A stretch of 64,000 nt of DNA from Paludibacteraceae bacterium (GCA_024401455.1 JAKSLA010000012.1:1-64000), one strand, 5' to 3'; positions 1-10,099 are shown, counted from the first letter of the stretch. Notes: generated by a model not told the origin, from the letters alone. Program-made: numbers and translations.

Positions 1-77
1 GTGCATTATCGGATATCCTCCAAACGTTTTTCGATGTTTTTTCGGAATATTTTTCGTTATGGCTGTTTTTCAGGCAG

Positions 78-106
78 GTAGAGACATCCACATGGGGCGT
101 CTCTAC
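78..106. repeat. Intergenic palindromic repeat
   Basis: The sequence shows perfect 8-bp arms, GTAGAGAC and GTCTCTAC, around a partly complementary centre. It lies just past the stop codon of the leftward gene. The same GAGACG...CGTCTC theme recurs at 30328-30413, so this is one member of a dispersed intergenic hairpin family. It may end transcription of the leftward gene, but there is no clear T-run. Confidence 0.55.
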
Positions 107-114
107 GGAGGGGT

Positions 115-954
115 TTAATCACCTCTCACCTCTTCTTTCCAGTCAATTAATCGAACATCATTCAACAACACCTTCCCCGCTATCTCATATGCATCTATTT
201 CCGTAGTTGCCTCATGGCCACGATCAAAATATTTTACCCTGTAGGTGTTTCCGTACATATGTTCTACACTCTCCAAAACGTTGATGCTATTGCCATCCAA
301 GGCGGGTGTACGGAATTGACGCACTGGCGACAAATCATTCCCTGCATAACCCTCCTCTTCACCAAAATCTCCTTGAAGTTTTTGAAGTAGCCTTTCCGTA
401 CAATGCGGCAATAGGAACTCCAAATCAGAGAACATGAATCCTTGGTATTCATTAAGAGCATACAGTTCTGATAAAAATTGAATCACGATCTTCTGCTCCT
501 TCTCAGAAACCACAATCGGCTTTTCTTGCACTACCACAGAATCTGAATCATTTGAGTAAGAAACAAACCCCATCGTGATCGGTTCAGGAAATTCTGGAGG
601 GGCAGGAGGTTCGGGCATAGGGATTTCTTCTACCAACTCATCAGCCTTTAGCCCCTCGTCTATTCTATCTTCACATTGTACCAACTTTTGAGGCGCTTCC
701 GAACCAGAAGATTGACAGGCCGACAGAGCCAAAAATGAAGTTGCTACGCCAGCAATCTTAATCACCTTCCCTGCTTTTTGACGCAAACTCAACTGAGTCT
801 CAATATAACGCACTTCTGCCTCACACTTAGGACACGTTCCTTTACAATCTCCCTGAAATGGGCAATCCTCCATCTCATACTCAATATGATTGACTTGGGC
901 TATCTCTTTCCTAATAGACTTCAATAAGTTGCAAATCTTCTTTCCGTTGCTCAT
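115..954 (-). CDS. Membrane-anchored protein with N-terminal four-cysteine motif
   Basis: About 279 residues from the chosen start; ATG codons also exist at 957 and 975, but the MSNGKKIC start fits relatives best. The N-terminus is a cytosol-like segment with four cysteines spaced C-x5-C-x3-C-x2-C, like a small zinc ribbon. It is followed by basic residues, a single hydrophobic segment ending in LALSAC, a proline/glutamate-rich linker (PEPPAPPEFPEP), and a mixed C-terminal domain of about 130 residues. This Cys4-helix-TM head is familiar from Bacteroidales TonB-like and other envelope proteins, but the C-terminal domain is not one I recognise. The internal LSAC resembles a lipobox, yet it sits about 80 residues in, so anchoring by the hydrophobic helix is more likely. 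Function is unknown. Confidence 0.75.
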   Translation of the reverse strand: MSNGKKICNLLKSIRKEIAQVNHIEYEMEDCPFQGDCKGTCPKCEAEVRYIETQLSLRQKAGKVIKIAGVATSFLALSACQSSGSEAPQKLVQCEDRIDEGLKADELVEEIPMPEPPAPPEFPEPITMGFVSYSNDSDSVVVQEKPIVVSEKEQKIVIQFLSELYALNEYQGFMFSDLEFLLPHCTERLLQKLQGDFGEEEGYAGNDLSPVRQFRTPALDGNSINVLESVEHMYGNTYRVKYFDRGHEATTEIDAYEIAGKVLLNDVRLIDWKEEVRGD

Positions 955-1012
955 CATAAGATACAGATTTTTCACAAAGATATAAAAAAACGATTTGAGT
1001 TCTTTTCCAACC

Positions 1013-3673
1013 TTAAGAAAAGAAGAAATAAAACAAAGCTCCTATTATGGATAGAACTATTAACGGTATAGTAATAAAATAATTGACTACCCCATTGGCA
1101 TCGTTCAGCACCCAACCAAAAACAACCTTGAAAAAGCCGCCTGCAATTCTTATGAGTGAGCCTACCACTATCAAAATGTATTTAAGAAAGCACTCGAAAA
1201 CGACATCTACAATAATAAATCTTACCCCCTTATACAATGGACGCACCACAGGGATGACCACCTTTCGAAAGAATGGCTCTATTATGTGGGTAATCAACCA
1301 GCACAATACGGCATTTATGAAGTCTTTAATGGCAATCATTACAAACTTGATGAAGTGCCAAATAGGAGTGAATAATTGTTTAAGAAATTTGTTGAGGGGC
1401 TTTAAAACGTGCTTGTATAACCATACCACTCCGTCGAACAATTTTTCAAGACACCTTTCCAGAAAACGGGAAATAGGGTCTAAAACATATTTCCAAATCG
1501 GCTTGAATAGATAGTTTTTAACTGGATTCCAGACATAATCGTGAAGGAACTCATAGATGCCTTCATAAAGGTCTTGGAAGAACAATACAAATTGCTCCTT
1601 GTACACGTTCAAGCAGGTGTCCACAACAAAGACTATCAGCATAATAGTTGCTGTAGCTATTAGAAAGCAAAACGGAACGGCAAGGTGCAAGAAGTGGAAA
1701 AGTGGATAGCCAATTATGGCCAAAGGCACCAACAATGCTGGAGCATAGAGCAATTTGCCAAGTTTGGATGGCTTTTTTATACTTACATTTTCCCATAAGC
1801 CCAAGATTGAACAACATTTGTCAACCAAGAAGCCCCCAGGCAAGAGCGAAAGACACGTGACCACCATGGCGTTTAGCAAGTCGGGCGCATCACTGAAATG
1901 AGCCCATATTCCAATGCCGGCAGCCACCAAGTACAGGAACGAAAAGAGATGCCAAAAGATTGGCGGTGCCACATTAGCAGTTGCGTTTTCCTCCGGGCCA
2001 GAAGTAGGGTCCGAACTCCATCGGTCGTAGAATCCAGATTCGACGCACTCTCTTCCACATCGGATGTCCACAAGCAACAAGTCTGAACAATAGTCGAATG
2101 CCCATTCAACTTTTTTTAGACTTGCAGGCAAAACAACCCGTTTCAAGGCCGTACTCTCGAAGGCACTCCTTTCGATATATTCAATACCTTCTGGGAACTC
2201 TATTGTTTCCAGTTTCGTGCAATCTTCAAATGCGCTATATTCTATCTTTCTCAATGTCTGAGGGAGGATAACCTTCCTCAAATTCCTGCAGTTAAAGAAT
2301 GCGTAACGTTCTATAACAGTCACACCCTCAGGGATGATCGCGACACATAAGTCGGATCGGTCTTTATACGAATTTTCTTTTACACACTTCTTAACAGCGC
2401 GCACTTCGACCACCTTGCCAATCTTGTTGTCAGAAGTGGAAGAAAAAGCTTTGGGATCAACATTGGTTCCTACTGGTATGGAATAGTCTTTTAGGTCTTT
2501 ACAATTGTAGAATGCCCAATTTTGTATTTTTTTTAACGAGTGAGGGAAACGAACACTCTTTAGCGATAAGCAACAATTAAACGCATTGTAGGGGATGGTT
2601 TCCAGACCAGACGGAATAGAGACTTCTTCCAAATGGTCGCATCCACAGAATGCCGAATTCCCCAATACCTTCAATCCTGCCGGCAATTTTACCGTTTTCA
2701 AGAAGTTGCAATCGTAAAACGCCGTATAGCCGATTAATTCACACTCGTCGCTAATAACCACTCCTGTCAGATCAAGGTTGTCGCGGAATGCTCCTCCGGC
2801 AATTTTCCTCACACCCGTTATGGCAACTTCGCCTTTACAACTTCTACCGTCAACCAGAATACCATTCAAAACCAAAGGCTTATGATCCTTATGCCTTTCT
2901 GCCAGCCATAAGGTATTCGTGAACGCGTTAGCAAAAACCTCTTCTATGTTGCTTTCCGGGAAACGGATTGTTTTCAGTTTGAAACAGTCGAGGAAGAGAT
3001 TTTCGCCAATAATACTCATATCGGCAGGCATCGTGGCTTCCTCAAGGTTTATACACCCCCGAAATGCCGAATGGGACACCTGAACTCCATCGGGAACAAT
3101 TATGCTATGCAAGTGGGTGTTGTTGCGGAACGCACCTGCAACTATCTCGCGCACCCCATTAGGTACAACCACATCGCCATAACATTGTGAGCCGTCAAGT
3201 ACGAGACCGTCATAAATTATCAGGTCGTTTTTCTGTAATCTACTGGCAAATTTGGTATCACGGAAAACATTGATATGCAGCATGTTGAACAAATCGCCAT
3301 TAACTGTTCTTAGATTGCTGCATTGGGCAAATGCTTCGTCATAAATGTCTTTTACATTTTTAGGTATGGTAATCTCCTTTAAAGAGACACATCCGCAAAA
3401 GGCTTTTGGACCAATAGATTCCAGACTTTCAGGAAATTCTATCGTTTTCAAACACTTGCAATAGGAGAAGGTGGCGTCAACGTGCGTTATTCCTTCACAG
3501 AATACAACCTTCTTAACACGCGCAGTTATTTCGTCTGGCAGTTCAGAGATGGTGGTCATGTCAACGGTTCCCGCCACAACCACCGTGTCTATCTTACCAT
3601 CACAAGATTTAAAATCAGCGTCGTTTTTTTCTATTGTAAGGGTTTTGCCTTTTACTGTAAAATCCTGACTCAT
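1013..3673 (-). CDS. BspA-like leucine-rich repeat protein with multi-helix membrane C-terminus
   Basis: 886 residues. Positions about 35-545 carry many LRR_5 (BspA/Treponema-type) repeats of the form F-x-x-C-x-x-L-x-x-I-x-I-P. No signal peptide is visible at the N-terminus (MSQDFTVKGKTLTIEK), although most BspA-like proteins are secreted. After about residue 570 there are several hydrophobic segments. Then comes a run of amphipathic helices rich in Trp, Phe and Pro with a recurring W/Y-x-hydrophobic-KP pattern, and a final membrane helix ending in polyphenylalanine. The gene follows DUF4197 at a 56-bp distance on the same strand. The LRRs suggest protein binding; the side of the membrane they face is uncertain. 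Confidence 0.85.
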   Translation of the reverse strand: MSQDFTVKGKTLTIEKNDADFKSCDGKIDTVVVAGTVDMTTISELPDEITARVKKVVFCEGITHVDATFSYCKCLKTIEFPESLESIGPKAFCGCVSLKEITIPKNVKDIYDEAFAQCSNLRTVNGDLFNMLHINVFRDTKFASRLQKNDLIIYDGLVLDGSQCYGDVVVPNGVREIVAGAFRNNTHLHSIIVPDGVQVSHSAFRGCINLEEATMPADMSIIGENLFLDCFKLKTIRFPESNIEEVFANAFTNTLWLAERHKDHKPLVLNGILVDGRSCKGEVAITGVRKIAGGAFRDNLDLTGVVISDECELIGYTAFYDCNFLKTVKLPAGLKVLGNSAFCGCDHLEEVSIPSGLETIPYNAFNCCLSLKSVRFPHSLKKIQNWAFYNCKDLKDYSIPVGTNVDPKAFSSTSDNKIGKVVEVRAVKKCVKENSYKDRSDLCVAIIPEGVTVIERYAFFNCRNLRKVILPQTLRKIEYSAFEDCTKLETIEFPEGIEYIERSAFESTALKRVVLPASLKKVEWAFDYCSDLLLVDIRCGRECVESGFYDRWSSDPTSGPEENATANVAPPIFWHLFSFLYLVAAGIGIWAHFSDAPDLLNAMVVTCLSLLPGGFLVDKCCSILGLWENVSIKKPSKLGKLLYAPALLVPLAIIGYPLFHFLHLAVPFCFLIATATIMLIVFVVDTCLNVYKEQFVLFFQDLYEGIYEFLHDYVWNPVKNYLFKPIWKYVLDPISRFLERCLEKLFDGVVWLYKHVLKPLNKFLKQLFTPIWHFIKFVMIAIKDFINAVLCWLITHIIEPFFRKVVIPVVRPLYKGVRFIIVDVVFECFLKYILIVVGSLIRIAGGFFKVVFGWVLNDANGVVNYFITIPLIVLSIIGALFYFFFS

Positions 3674-3729
3674 TATTGACTCTTTTATAGAAGTGCATTC
3701 CCCTTCCTCACCAAAGGGAAGAAGCCTTT

Positions 3730-4605
3730 TTATCCTCTGTTGTCCAATCTTCCGAATACACTTTGTAGGACATCCGAGACACGAGCACTTGCATTGTGAC
3801 GAATATCATACTCCTTTTCAGAAACTTTAGAGAAGAGACCTGTCAAGGCTTCGCCGGTGATATAACCCGACAGATTAGGGTTAACACAATCAATAGTCCT
3901 GATGCGTTCGAACTGGTCGTCAGAAAGGACACCCAACTTGCGTGCCATTTCAAGCCCCATCTTCGCAGCCGAACTATCCAGTATATCGACCAATTTATTA
4001 TTGTAAGTAGCATAAGTGTTCCATGCGTCCGTAGGCGTTAGATTTGCCACCTTGATTGTGTTCAACGAGTCGGTTATGGAAGGGACGAAAGCATCCTGCA
4101 ATTGAGTAAACGTATTATTGTGCAGATAAGTCGTAGCTGCATTATCCTCGCCAAACAAAAGTTTTTCAGCGTCGGCAAAAGAGATGTTGGTGATAGCGTT
4201 TACAAAAATATCGATTGACTTCGGCGCCGCATTTTCAGCCGCACGGTTGAACAACTTAATGATCGTATCAGAGTCGGGAATGGAGAATCCTGTAGCATTC
4301 AACATAGAATTGAAAGTCGGATTACTGGACAATGACTGAACTGCCCCAAAGGTAGTGACCGCCTCCTTAGGCAACCCGATACGAACCGCAGCGTCAGCCA
4401 AATAACCATCCTCCGCACCCAGATTCTTTGCGGCAGTCTCAATGCCGACTTTCAGTGCAGCCTTCAAACCTGAACCGATATCAAATCCGCCTCCATTAGG
4501 ATTTCCTCCCGCTATCGAATTAATCAGTTCTTGTGCAGAACCATTTTTCACTGCCTCGGCCGCCACATTTGACAACGTCGATACTATATTACCCAATAAT
4601 CCCAT
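3730..4605 (-). CDS. DUF4197 family protein
   Basis: About 291 residues from the ATG at 4605; the longer frame would begin with TTG. The central part has the DUF4197 pattern: GLKAALKVGIETAAKNL, DGYLADAAVRIGLP, then RAAENAAPKSIDIFVNAI and the F-A-D-A-E-K-L-L-F-G block with D-N-A-A-T-T-Y-L. These helical proteins are common in Proteobacteria and Bacteroidetes and have no established role. Many have signal peptides, but here the N-terminus is a weak hydrophobic helix (MGLLGNIVSTLSNVAAEAV) with no charged n-region. A possible promoter, TATATTTG, lies upstream on the minus strand at 4711-4718. Confidence 0.8.
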   Translation of the reverse strand: MGLLGNIVSTLSNVAAEAVKNGSAQELINSIAGGNPNGGGFDIGSGLKAALKVGIETAAKNLGAEDGYLADAAVRIGLPKEAVTTFGAVQSLSSNPTFNSMLNATGFSIPDSDTIIKLFNRAAENAAPKSIDIFVNAITNISFADAEKLLFGEDNAATTYLHNNTFTQLQDAFVPSITDSLNTIKVANLTPTDAWNTYATYNNKLVDILDSSAAKMGLEMARKLGVLSDDQFERIRTIDCVNPNLSGYITGEALTGLFSKVSEKEYDIRHNASARVSDVLQSVFGRLDNRG

Positions 4606-4710
4606 ATTCAATCAAATTTTATGTTAATAAAAGAGTGAATAACACAGGGCCATCCTACGGCGTTTCACACAATGCAAATACCCATAGCCCCTTTCTTTTC
4701 AATCCAAAAT

Positions 4711-4718
4711 CAAATATA
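4711..4718 (-). promoter_or_regulatory. Candidate -7 promoter box for the DUF4197 gene
   Basis: The minus strand reads TATATTTG, a full match to the Bacteroidetes TAnnTTTG box, about 105 bp upstream of the ATG. A weak TCTG lies 18 bp further upstream in place of the TTTG box. Confidence 0.4.
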
Positions 4719-4793
4719 CTATTTTTCAATGAAAAACAGAAGGGAAAGCGGTTGCATTTATAAGACTGCTAAATTTCGGTGATAAAATTTGAC

Positions 4794-4801
4794 TATTTTT
4801 G
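4794..4801 (+). promoter_or_regulatory. Candidate -7 promoter box for the FISUMP-domain gene
   Basis: TATTTTTG matches TAnnTTTG and ends 23 bp before the chosen ATG. No good TTTG box is seen at the usual 19-20 bp distance. Confidence 0.45.
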
Positions 4802-4824
4802 CATTCATAAATACGACATACAAT

Positions 4825-5502
4825 ATGAGAAAGATGATATACGCGCTGATGGCGTTGGTGATGATGGTTGGCGGAATGGAATGTTCCGCACAGACTGTTA
4901 GTGGAAAAGTGGCAGGTCACGACTATGTAGACCTTGGCTTGCCAAGCGGCACGAAGTGGGCCACCTACAACGTGGGTGCCACCAAGCCGACCGAGTATGG
5001 CGACTACTTCGCCTGGAGCGAGACCAAGCCGAAGGCGGAGTACAGTTGGGACACCTACAAGTGGCTTTTGGATGGTAGCTTATATACCAAATACCGTACA
5101 GACAGAAAAAAGAGAAAAGTTGACAACAAGACGGTGCTGGATGCGGAGGACGACGCAGCGACTGCCAACTGGGGCAAAGAATGGCGCATGCCGACAGCGA
5201 GAGAGATTTATGAATTGATAGATGCATGTAAATGGAAGTGGGTCGAGGACTTCATGGGCAGTGGCGTGAACGGCCGCTTGGGCACCTCTAAGAAGAACGG
5301 TGCCACTATCTTCCTGCCCGCCGCCGGCTACCGTGGCGGTACGGACCTCAACGACGCTGGCTACTACGGTTACTATTGGTCGTCTTCGCTCAACGAGGAC
5401 TACTCGTACTTCGCGAACAACCTCGACTTCGACGGCGACTACTTCTACCGCGGCATCAGCTACCGCAGCAACGGACAAAGCGTCCGTGCGGTTTTGAGAT
5501 AG
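4825..5502 (+). CDS. Secreted FISUMP-domain protein
   Basis: 225 residues starting at the ATG that opens a signal peptide (MRKMIYALMALVMMVGGMECSAQ); a longer frame from 4789 adds 12 residues with no signal. The mature part is a single FISUMP-like domain (Fibrobacter succinogenes major paralogous domain). Its hallmarks are YVDLGLPSGTKWA near residue 37, YGDYFAWSETKP, WRMPTAREIYELI, FLPAAGYRGG, YYWSSS and a terminal G-Q-S-V-R-A-V. These domains are abundant in Bacteroidetes secreted proteins, and their ligand or reaction is not known. G+C is visibly higher in the distal half than in neighbours. The gene is alone on its strand here. Confidence 0.85.
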   Translation: MRKMIYALMALVMMVGGMECSAQTVSGKVAGHDYVDLGLPSGTKWATYNVGATKPTEYGDYFAWSETKPKAEYSWDTYKWLLDGSLYTKYRTDRKKRKVDNKTVLDAEDDAATANWGKEWRMPTAREIYELIDACKWKWVEDFMGSGVNGRLGTSKKNGATIFLPAAGYRGGTDLNDAGYYGYYWSSSLNEDYSYFANNLDFDGDYFYRGISYRSNGQSVRAVLR

Positions 5503-5548
5503 CACCACTCACATCCTGGTATAAAGTCTTTAAATGTATTCCCTTCTC

Positions 5549-7042
5549 TTACTTGACCACAATCTTTTCTGAAAAACCTCCTTCGCCCAGGACATTTACC
5601 ATATAGACCCCTTGAGAAAGGTGAATAGGGACTACTGCCTCACTGGATAAAAGAGAAAAATGATAAAGCAGATGACCCGAAGCGTTATAAATGCAAACCT
5701 CCTTGTTTGGCTGATTGTTAGGGTACAAGAGAGACAGAGCCCCATCAGAATAAGAGACCGAACGGTAACCCATAGCATGTTGATCATCTAAACCGGTTGG
5801 CATTTCATCACCTTGCAAAATCATCCAATAAGGAGAGTCACCAGAGGCAGGGAAACGATCTTGAATCACCGCTCCATCGCGCGTCTGCACATAATGTCCG
5901 CTATGAGCGAACTGCATAGTAACCACCAACGAGGAAAAATCCTTCTGTCGAGAAAGATTGAGTTGCTGATGCGCCTTCCCGTTCCACCCCCACAAGCCGA
6001 CAGGGTCGCCTGCTGCCGTTGATTCATTGGGGATCTCAAAAACCTGGTCGCCAAAATTGATGCGACAACTGCCACCCAAATCAACAACAGAAGCCACAGC
6101 CGAAGGATCTGAGCAATCGCCTAACCTTATTGAGTGACCATCCGCCTGCAAACATTGTTTTGTATCTATAGAATAAAAACGAACGGTTGGCGAAGTAATG
6201 AGAGGCGTCTCATTCTTTTTCCAGACACGCACCCAATCACACTCCAAGTAAGCCGGATTGCTGGTTGTCACATCAATAGAACGGCCTCCGCTCTCTGCCC
6301 AACCTCCTATAGCAAGATTGATGATGATATAATTTCCCTTGAGTTGGCTGATCTCTGAAGGCCTATTGTAGGAGGCTACCAACTGATCATCAAAATAGAA
6401 TTTCAAGTAATTATCATTCCATTCCAACCCATAGGTATGGAAATCGGCCGACTTATCAGGTCCCTTATGGACGCCACCGAAGGAGGCTTCGTGATCCCAC
6501 GCCGAACCATGTGAGGCATACCAATCCGTTTTCGTATAGTGAAGATAATAGTGGTGATCCGTACGAGCATGCGGCACCTCGAAGATATCAATTTCCGGTG
6601 GCCATCCATCCTGCAAAGTCCAGAAGGCAGGCCAAGTGCCTGAATGAGGAGGCATTTTAAAACGGCCCTCTATATAACCGCCTTTCACTTCAAACTTTCC
6701 ACGCGTGTCGATAGCCCCTGACGTATAATCGAGCGAATAGACATCGCTACCGTTCTTACAAGTGGCCGGTGCCTCGGGGTGACGACGAGCCTCCCCTTTG
6801 ATTCGAAGCAAGCCATTGGAAACAGAGACGTTCTCCTCTACGCAGTAAGCCCTATGATTATGGGTATGTCCCCAATTGTAGGTCGGATTCCATTTAGACT
6901 TATCCAATGAAGAGCCATCAAACTCATCATCGAAAACGAGGTCCCAGCCATTAAGCGAAGCGGGAGGAGTTGCCGTTGCCGCCAACGACAAGCACGAAAA
7001 GGCGAGTGGCAAAAAATGTTTACGAAACATTGTGTTTTTCAT
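5549..7042 (-). CDS. GH16 family beta-glucanase with T9SS sorting domain
   Basis: 497 residues. A signal peptide covers about residues 1-25. The glycoside hydrolase 16 domain spans about 30-275 and holds the catalytic signature EIDIFE, with Glu150 as likely nucleophile and Glu155 as acid/base. Residues about 285-410 look like a trefoil (ricin B/CBM13-like) module, with CLQADGHSIRLGDC and LWGWNGKAHQQL. The last 80 residues match a type-A T9SS sorting domain (VCIYNASGHLLYHF ... LSQGVYMVNV). Family knowledge points to laminarin or mixed-linkage beta-glucan cleavage at the cell surface. The exact substrate is inference. Confidence 0.9.
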   Translation of the reverse strand: MKNTMFRKHFLPLAFSCLSLAATATPPASLNGWDLVFDDEFDGSSLDKSKWNPTYNWGHTHNHRAYCVEENVSVSNGLLRIKGEARRHPEAPATCKNGSDVYSLDYTSGAIDTRGKFEVKGGYIEGRFKMPPHSGTWPAFWTLQDGWPPEIDIFEVPHARTDHHYYLHYTKTDWYASHGSAWDHEASFGGVHKGPDKSADFHTYGLEWNDNYLKFYFDDQLVASYNRPSEISQLKGNYIIINLAIGGWAESGGRSIDVTTSNPAYLECDWVRVWKKNETPLITSPTVRFYSIDTKQCLQADGHSIRLGDCSDPSAVASVVDLGGSCRINFGDQVFEIPNESTAAGDPVGLWGWNGKAHQQLNLSRQKDFSSLVVTMQFAHSGHYVQTRDGAVIQDRFPASGDSPYWMILQGDEMPTGLDDQHAMGYRSVSYSDGALSLLYPNNQPNKEVCIYNASGHLLYHFSLLSSEAVVPIHLSQGVYMVNVLGEGGFSEKIVVK

Positions 7043-7325
7043 TTATGGAGATTCAAAATCTCAGATTACAAATTAATAAGAGGAGTTCAATAAAATCCCC
7101 CGATTTTCTAATTCCACATTGGGGGATTCCTTAAAATTTTATGCAAGCCATTTTAAAAGTCCCCTAAGATGCAAGGTTTGTCCTTCGAAAAGGAAACGAC
7201 AGCAAAGTAACAACTATTTAGCGGACAAAACAATAGATTGGGCGGACGGATAGATCTAAAAAACCAATGATTTTAAAATTTAACATTTAGGCATCTGTCA
7301 AAATTTGTTGCAGTCTATATACAAA
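7043..7325. other. Intergenic region between GH16 and sdhB
   Basis: AT-rich spacer upstream of the GH16 gene and downstream of sdhB. Apart from the sdh terminator at its right end, I see no convincing promoter, RNA gene or repeat. Confidence 0.4.
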
Positions 7326-7351
7326 AAGAGCCCGACCGAAGTCGAGCTCTT
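7326..7351 (-). terminator. Rho-independent terminator of the sdhCAB operon
   Basis: On the minus strand an 11-pair stem with one mismatch (AAGAGCTCGAC / GTCGGGCTCTT) closes a TTCG tetraloop and is followed by TTTTTGT. It lies about 20 bp after the sdhB stop codon. Confidence 0.9.
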
Positions 7352-7372
7352 CTTTATGAAGCGAACTAATGA

Positions 7373-8134
7373 TTAGTCTGCCAACTTAGCACAAAGGAAC
7401 TCACGGTTCAAACGAGCGATATTGCTGATTGAAACGCTCTTTGGACACTCAGCCTCACAAGCACCTGTGTTAGTACAGTTACCGAAACCAAGCTCATCCA
7501 TCTTAGCAACCATTGCCTTAGCACGGCGAGCAGCCTCTACTCTACCTTGTGGCAACAATGCCAATTGAGAAACCTTAGCAGAAACGAACAACATAGCTGA
7601 ACCGTTCTTACAAGCAGCAACACAAGCACCACAACCGATGCAAGAAGCAGCATCCATAGCCTCGTCAGCGTCCTTCTTAGCGATAGGCGTTGAGTTAGCA
7701 TCTGGAACACCACCTGTATTTACAGAAACGTAACCACCAGCTTGCATGATCTTATCGAATGCGCTACGGTCAACCATCAAGTCGCGAATTACAGGGAAAC
7801 CTGCAGAACGCCATGGCTCGATTGTGATAGTCTCGCCATCCTTGAATTTACGCATGTGCAATTGGCAAGTTGTCACATCTTCGTCTGGTCCATGAGGGTG
7901 ACCATTTACGAACAAAGAACACATACCGCAGATACCCTCACGACAATCGTGATCGAATACTACAGGCTCCTTGCGCTCGTTAACCAATTTCTCGTTCAAC
8001 ACATCCAACATCTCCAAGAATGAGCTGTCTGTAGAAATATTGTTCAATTCGTGCGTTTCAAAGTAACCCTTCTCTTGAGGACCTCTTTGACGCCATACCT
8101 TTACTATTATATTAATTGATTTTTCCTTTTCCAT
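7373..8134 (-). CDS. sdhB: Succinate dehydrogenase/fumarate reductase iron-sulfur subunit
   Basis: 253 residues. This subunit carries electrons between the flavoprotein and the quinone site. The [2Fe-2S] cluster ligands are Cys64, Cys69, Cys72 and probably Cys90 (CREGICGMC motif). The [4Fe-4S] and [3Fe-4S] ligands lie in [11 protein letters not shown] (165-175) and [12 protein letters not shown] (220-230). Cys replaced by Gly/Thr positions in the last motif follow the fumarate reductase/SDH pattern. It is the last gene of sdhCAB and starts 6 bp after sdhA. In anaerobic Bacteroidales this complex normally works as a fumarate reductase making succinate, so frdB is an equally fair name. Confidence 0.96.
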   Translation of the reverse strand: MEKEKSINIIVKVWRQRGPQEKGYFETHELNNISTDSSFLEMLDVLNEKLVNERKEPVVFDHDCREGICGMCSLFVNGHPHGPDEDVTTCQLHMRKFKDGETITIEPWRSAGFPVIRDLMVDRSAFDKIMQAGGYVSVNTGGVPDANSTPIAKKDADEAMDAASCIGCGACVAACKNGSAMLFVSAKVSQLALLPQGRVEAARRAKAMVAKMDELGFGNCTNTGACEAECPKSVSISNIARLNREFLCAKLAD

Positions 8135-8140
8135 AATCTA

Positions 8141-10099
8141 TTACTCCTTATAGTTACGAGTTTTACGTTCTGTGAATTCATAATCCAAAGCCTCTTTCAA
8201 GCACTCAGGATCCTTATCCTCGCCTTGATATTGCCAACAAGCAACATATGAGAACTTGTCATCGTGACGCAATGCCTCACCCTCCTCAGTTTGGTGCTCT
8301 GAACGGAAGTGACCACCGCAAGACTCCTCACGGTTGTAAGCATCGATAGCCATCAAATAACCGATTTCAAGGAAGTCGGCCAAACGAAGAGCCTTCTCCA
8401 ACTCAGTGTTCAAAGTGTTAGCATCACCAGGGATGAACAAATTCTTCCAGAACTCTGCCTTCAACTCCTTGATTGCCTTCATGGCCTTTTCCAAAGATTC
8501 CTTTGTACGAGCCATACCAACATTCTCCCACATGATGTGACCCAACTTCTTGTGGAAAAAGTCAACAGAATGGTTACCCTTAATGCTCATCAACTTCTTG
8601 ATCTTGTCATTAACAGCCTTCTCTGCCTCAGCAAACTCAGGAGCATCAGTTGAGATACGAGCAACCTGGATTTGGTCAGCCAAGTAATTTTGAATAGTAT
8701 AAGGAAGAACGAAATAACCATCAGCAAGACCTTGCATCAAAGCAGATGCACCCAAACGGTTAGCACCGTGATCTGAGAAGTTAGCCTCACCAATTGCGAA
8801 CAATCCCTTGATAGAAGTTTGCAACTCGTAGTCAACCCAGATACCACCCATTGTGTAGTGGATAGCAGGGAATATCTTCATTGGAACCTCGTATGGATTC
8901 TCATCAGTAATCTTCTCATACATTTGGAACAAGTTACCGTAACGAGCAGCAACCACGTCCTTACCCAAACGTTGGATAGCATATTTGAAATCCAAGAATA
9001 CAGCCAAACCTGTGTTGTTTACACCGAAACCTTCGTCGCAACGCTCCTTAGCTGCACGAGATGCAACGTCACGAGGAACCAAGTTACCGAACGCAGGGTA
9101 ACGACGCTCCAAGTAGAAGTCGCGATCTTCATCAGGAATATCATTAGCAGTCTTAGTACCCTTTTGCAAAGCCTCTGCGTCCTCTTTCTTCTTAGGAACC
9201 CAGATACGACCATCATTACGAAGAGACTCAGACATCAAAGTCAACTTAGATTGGATATCTCCGTGAACAGGAATACAAGTTGGGTGGATCTGAGCGTAGC
9301 AAGGGTTAGCGAAGTAAGCACCCTTTCTATAGATTTGCATAGCAGCAGAACCGTTAGAACCCATAGCGTTAGTAGAAAGGAAGTATGTATTTCCGTAACC
9401 ACCAGTAGCGATAACTACGGCGTGACCGAAGAAACGCTCAACCTTACCAGTGACCAAGTTACGAGCGATGATACCGCGAGCACGCTCAACGCCCTTCTCA
9501 TCCTTGATAAGAACAACATCAAGCATCTCATAACGAGTATAAAGCTTAACAGTACCCTTGTTTACCTGGCGGCTCAATGCAGAGTAAGCGCCGAGCAACA
9601 ATTGTTGACCAGTTTGACCCTTAGCATAGAATGTACGAGATACCTGAGCACCACCAAATGAACGGTTATCAAGCAAGCCTCCGTAATCACGAGCGAAAGG
9701 AACACCTTGAGCAACGCATTGGTCGATAATGCTGTTTGAAACCTCAGCCAAACGATAAACATTAGCCTCACGAGCACGATAGTCACCACCCTTGATTGTA
9801 TCGTAGAATAGACGATAAACAGAGTCACCATCGTTTTGATAATTCTTAGCTGCGTTGATACCACCTTGTGCTGCGATTGAGTGAGCACGACGTGGAGAAT
9901 CTTGAATACAGAAGTTCAATACATTGAAACCCATTGCACCCAAGGAAGCCGCTGCAGAAGCACCAGCCAAACCAGTACCAACAACGATAATATCCAACTT
10001 ACGCTTGTTAGCTGGGTTTACAAGTTTCTGGTGAGCCTTGTAATTAGACCACTTTTCGGCCAACGGGCCCTGTGGAATTTTTGAATCTATAGTTGCCAT
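8141..10099 (-). CDS. sdhA: Succinate dehydrogenase/fumarate reductase flavoprotein subunit
   Basis: 652 residues, the usual size of the Bacteroidetes/epsilonproteobacterial (B-type) subunit. The FAD-binding Rossmann motif is [13 protein letters not shown] near residues 39-50. The histidine that binds FAD covalently is His73 in [11 protein letters not shown]. The active-site region around [10 protein letters not shown] and the capping and C-terminal helical domains are intact. It catalyses succinate/fumarate interconversion on the cytoplasmic face of the membrane. It lies 33 bp downstream of sdhC and 6 bp upstream of sdhB. Codon use is strongly biased, fitting high expression. Confidence 0.97.
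   Translation of the reverse strand: MATIDSKIPQGPLAEKWSNYKAHQKLVNPANKRKLDIIVVGTGLAGASAAASLGAMGFNVLNFCIQDSPRRAHSIAAQGGINAAKNYQNDGDSVYRLFYDTIKGGDYRAREANVYRLAEVSNSIIDQCVAQGVPFARDYGGLLDNRSFGGAQVSRTFYAKGQTGQQLLLGAYSALSRQVNKGTVKLYTRYEMLDVVLIKDEKGVERARGIIARNLVTGKVERFFGHAVVIATGGYGNTYFLSTNAMGSNGSAAMQIYRKGAYFANPCYAQIHPTCIPVHGDIQSKLTLMSESLRNDGRIWVPKKKEDAEALQKGTKTANDIPDEDRDFYLERRYPAFGNLVPRDVASRAAKERCDEGFGVNNTGLAVFLDFKYAIQRLGKDVVAARYGNLFQMYEKITDENPYEVPMKIFPAIHYTMGGIWVDYELQTSIKGLFAIGEANFSDHGANRLGASALMQGLADGYFVLPYTIQNYLADQIQVARISTDAPEFAEAEKAVNDKIKKLMSIKGNHSVDFFHKKLGHIMWENVGMARTKESLEKAMKAIKELKAEFWKNLFIPGDANTLNTELEKALRLADFLEIGYLMAIDAYNREESCGGHFRSEHQTEEGEALRHDDKFSYVACWQYQGEDKDPECLKEALDYEFTERKTRNYKE

Noticed and set aside
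5080..5508. Minus frame of 142 codons over the FISUMP gene
   Set aside because: Val/Ala-rich antisense translation of a G+C-rich gene. The + frame has a signal peptide and recognised domain.
8819..9661. Long + strand frame (280 codons) antisense to sdhA
   Set aside because: It lies wholly inside the intact sdhA gene. Its composition is rich in Leu, Ser and Thr from antisense codons, and there is no promoter or known domain.
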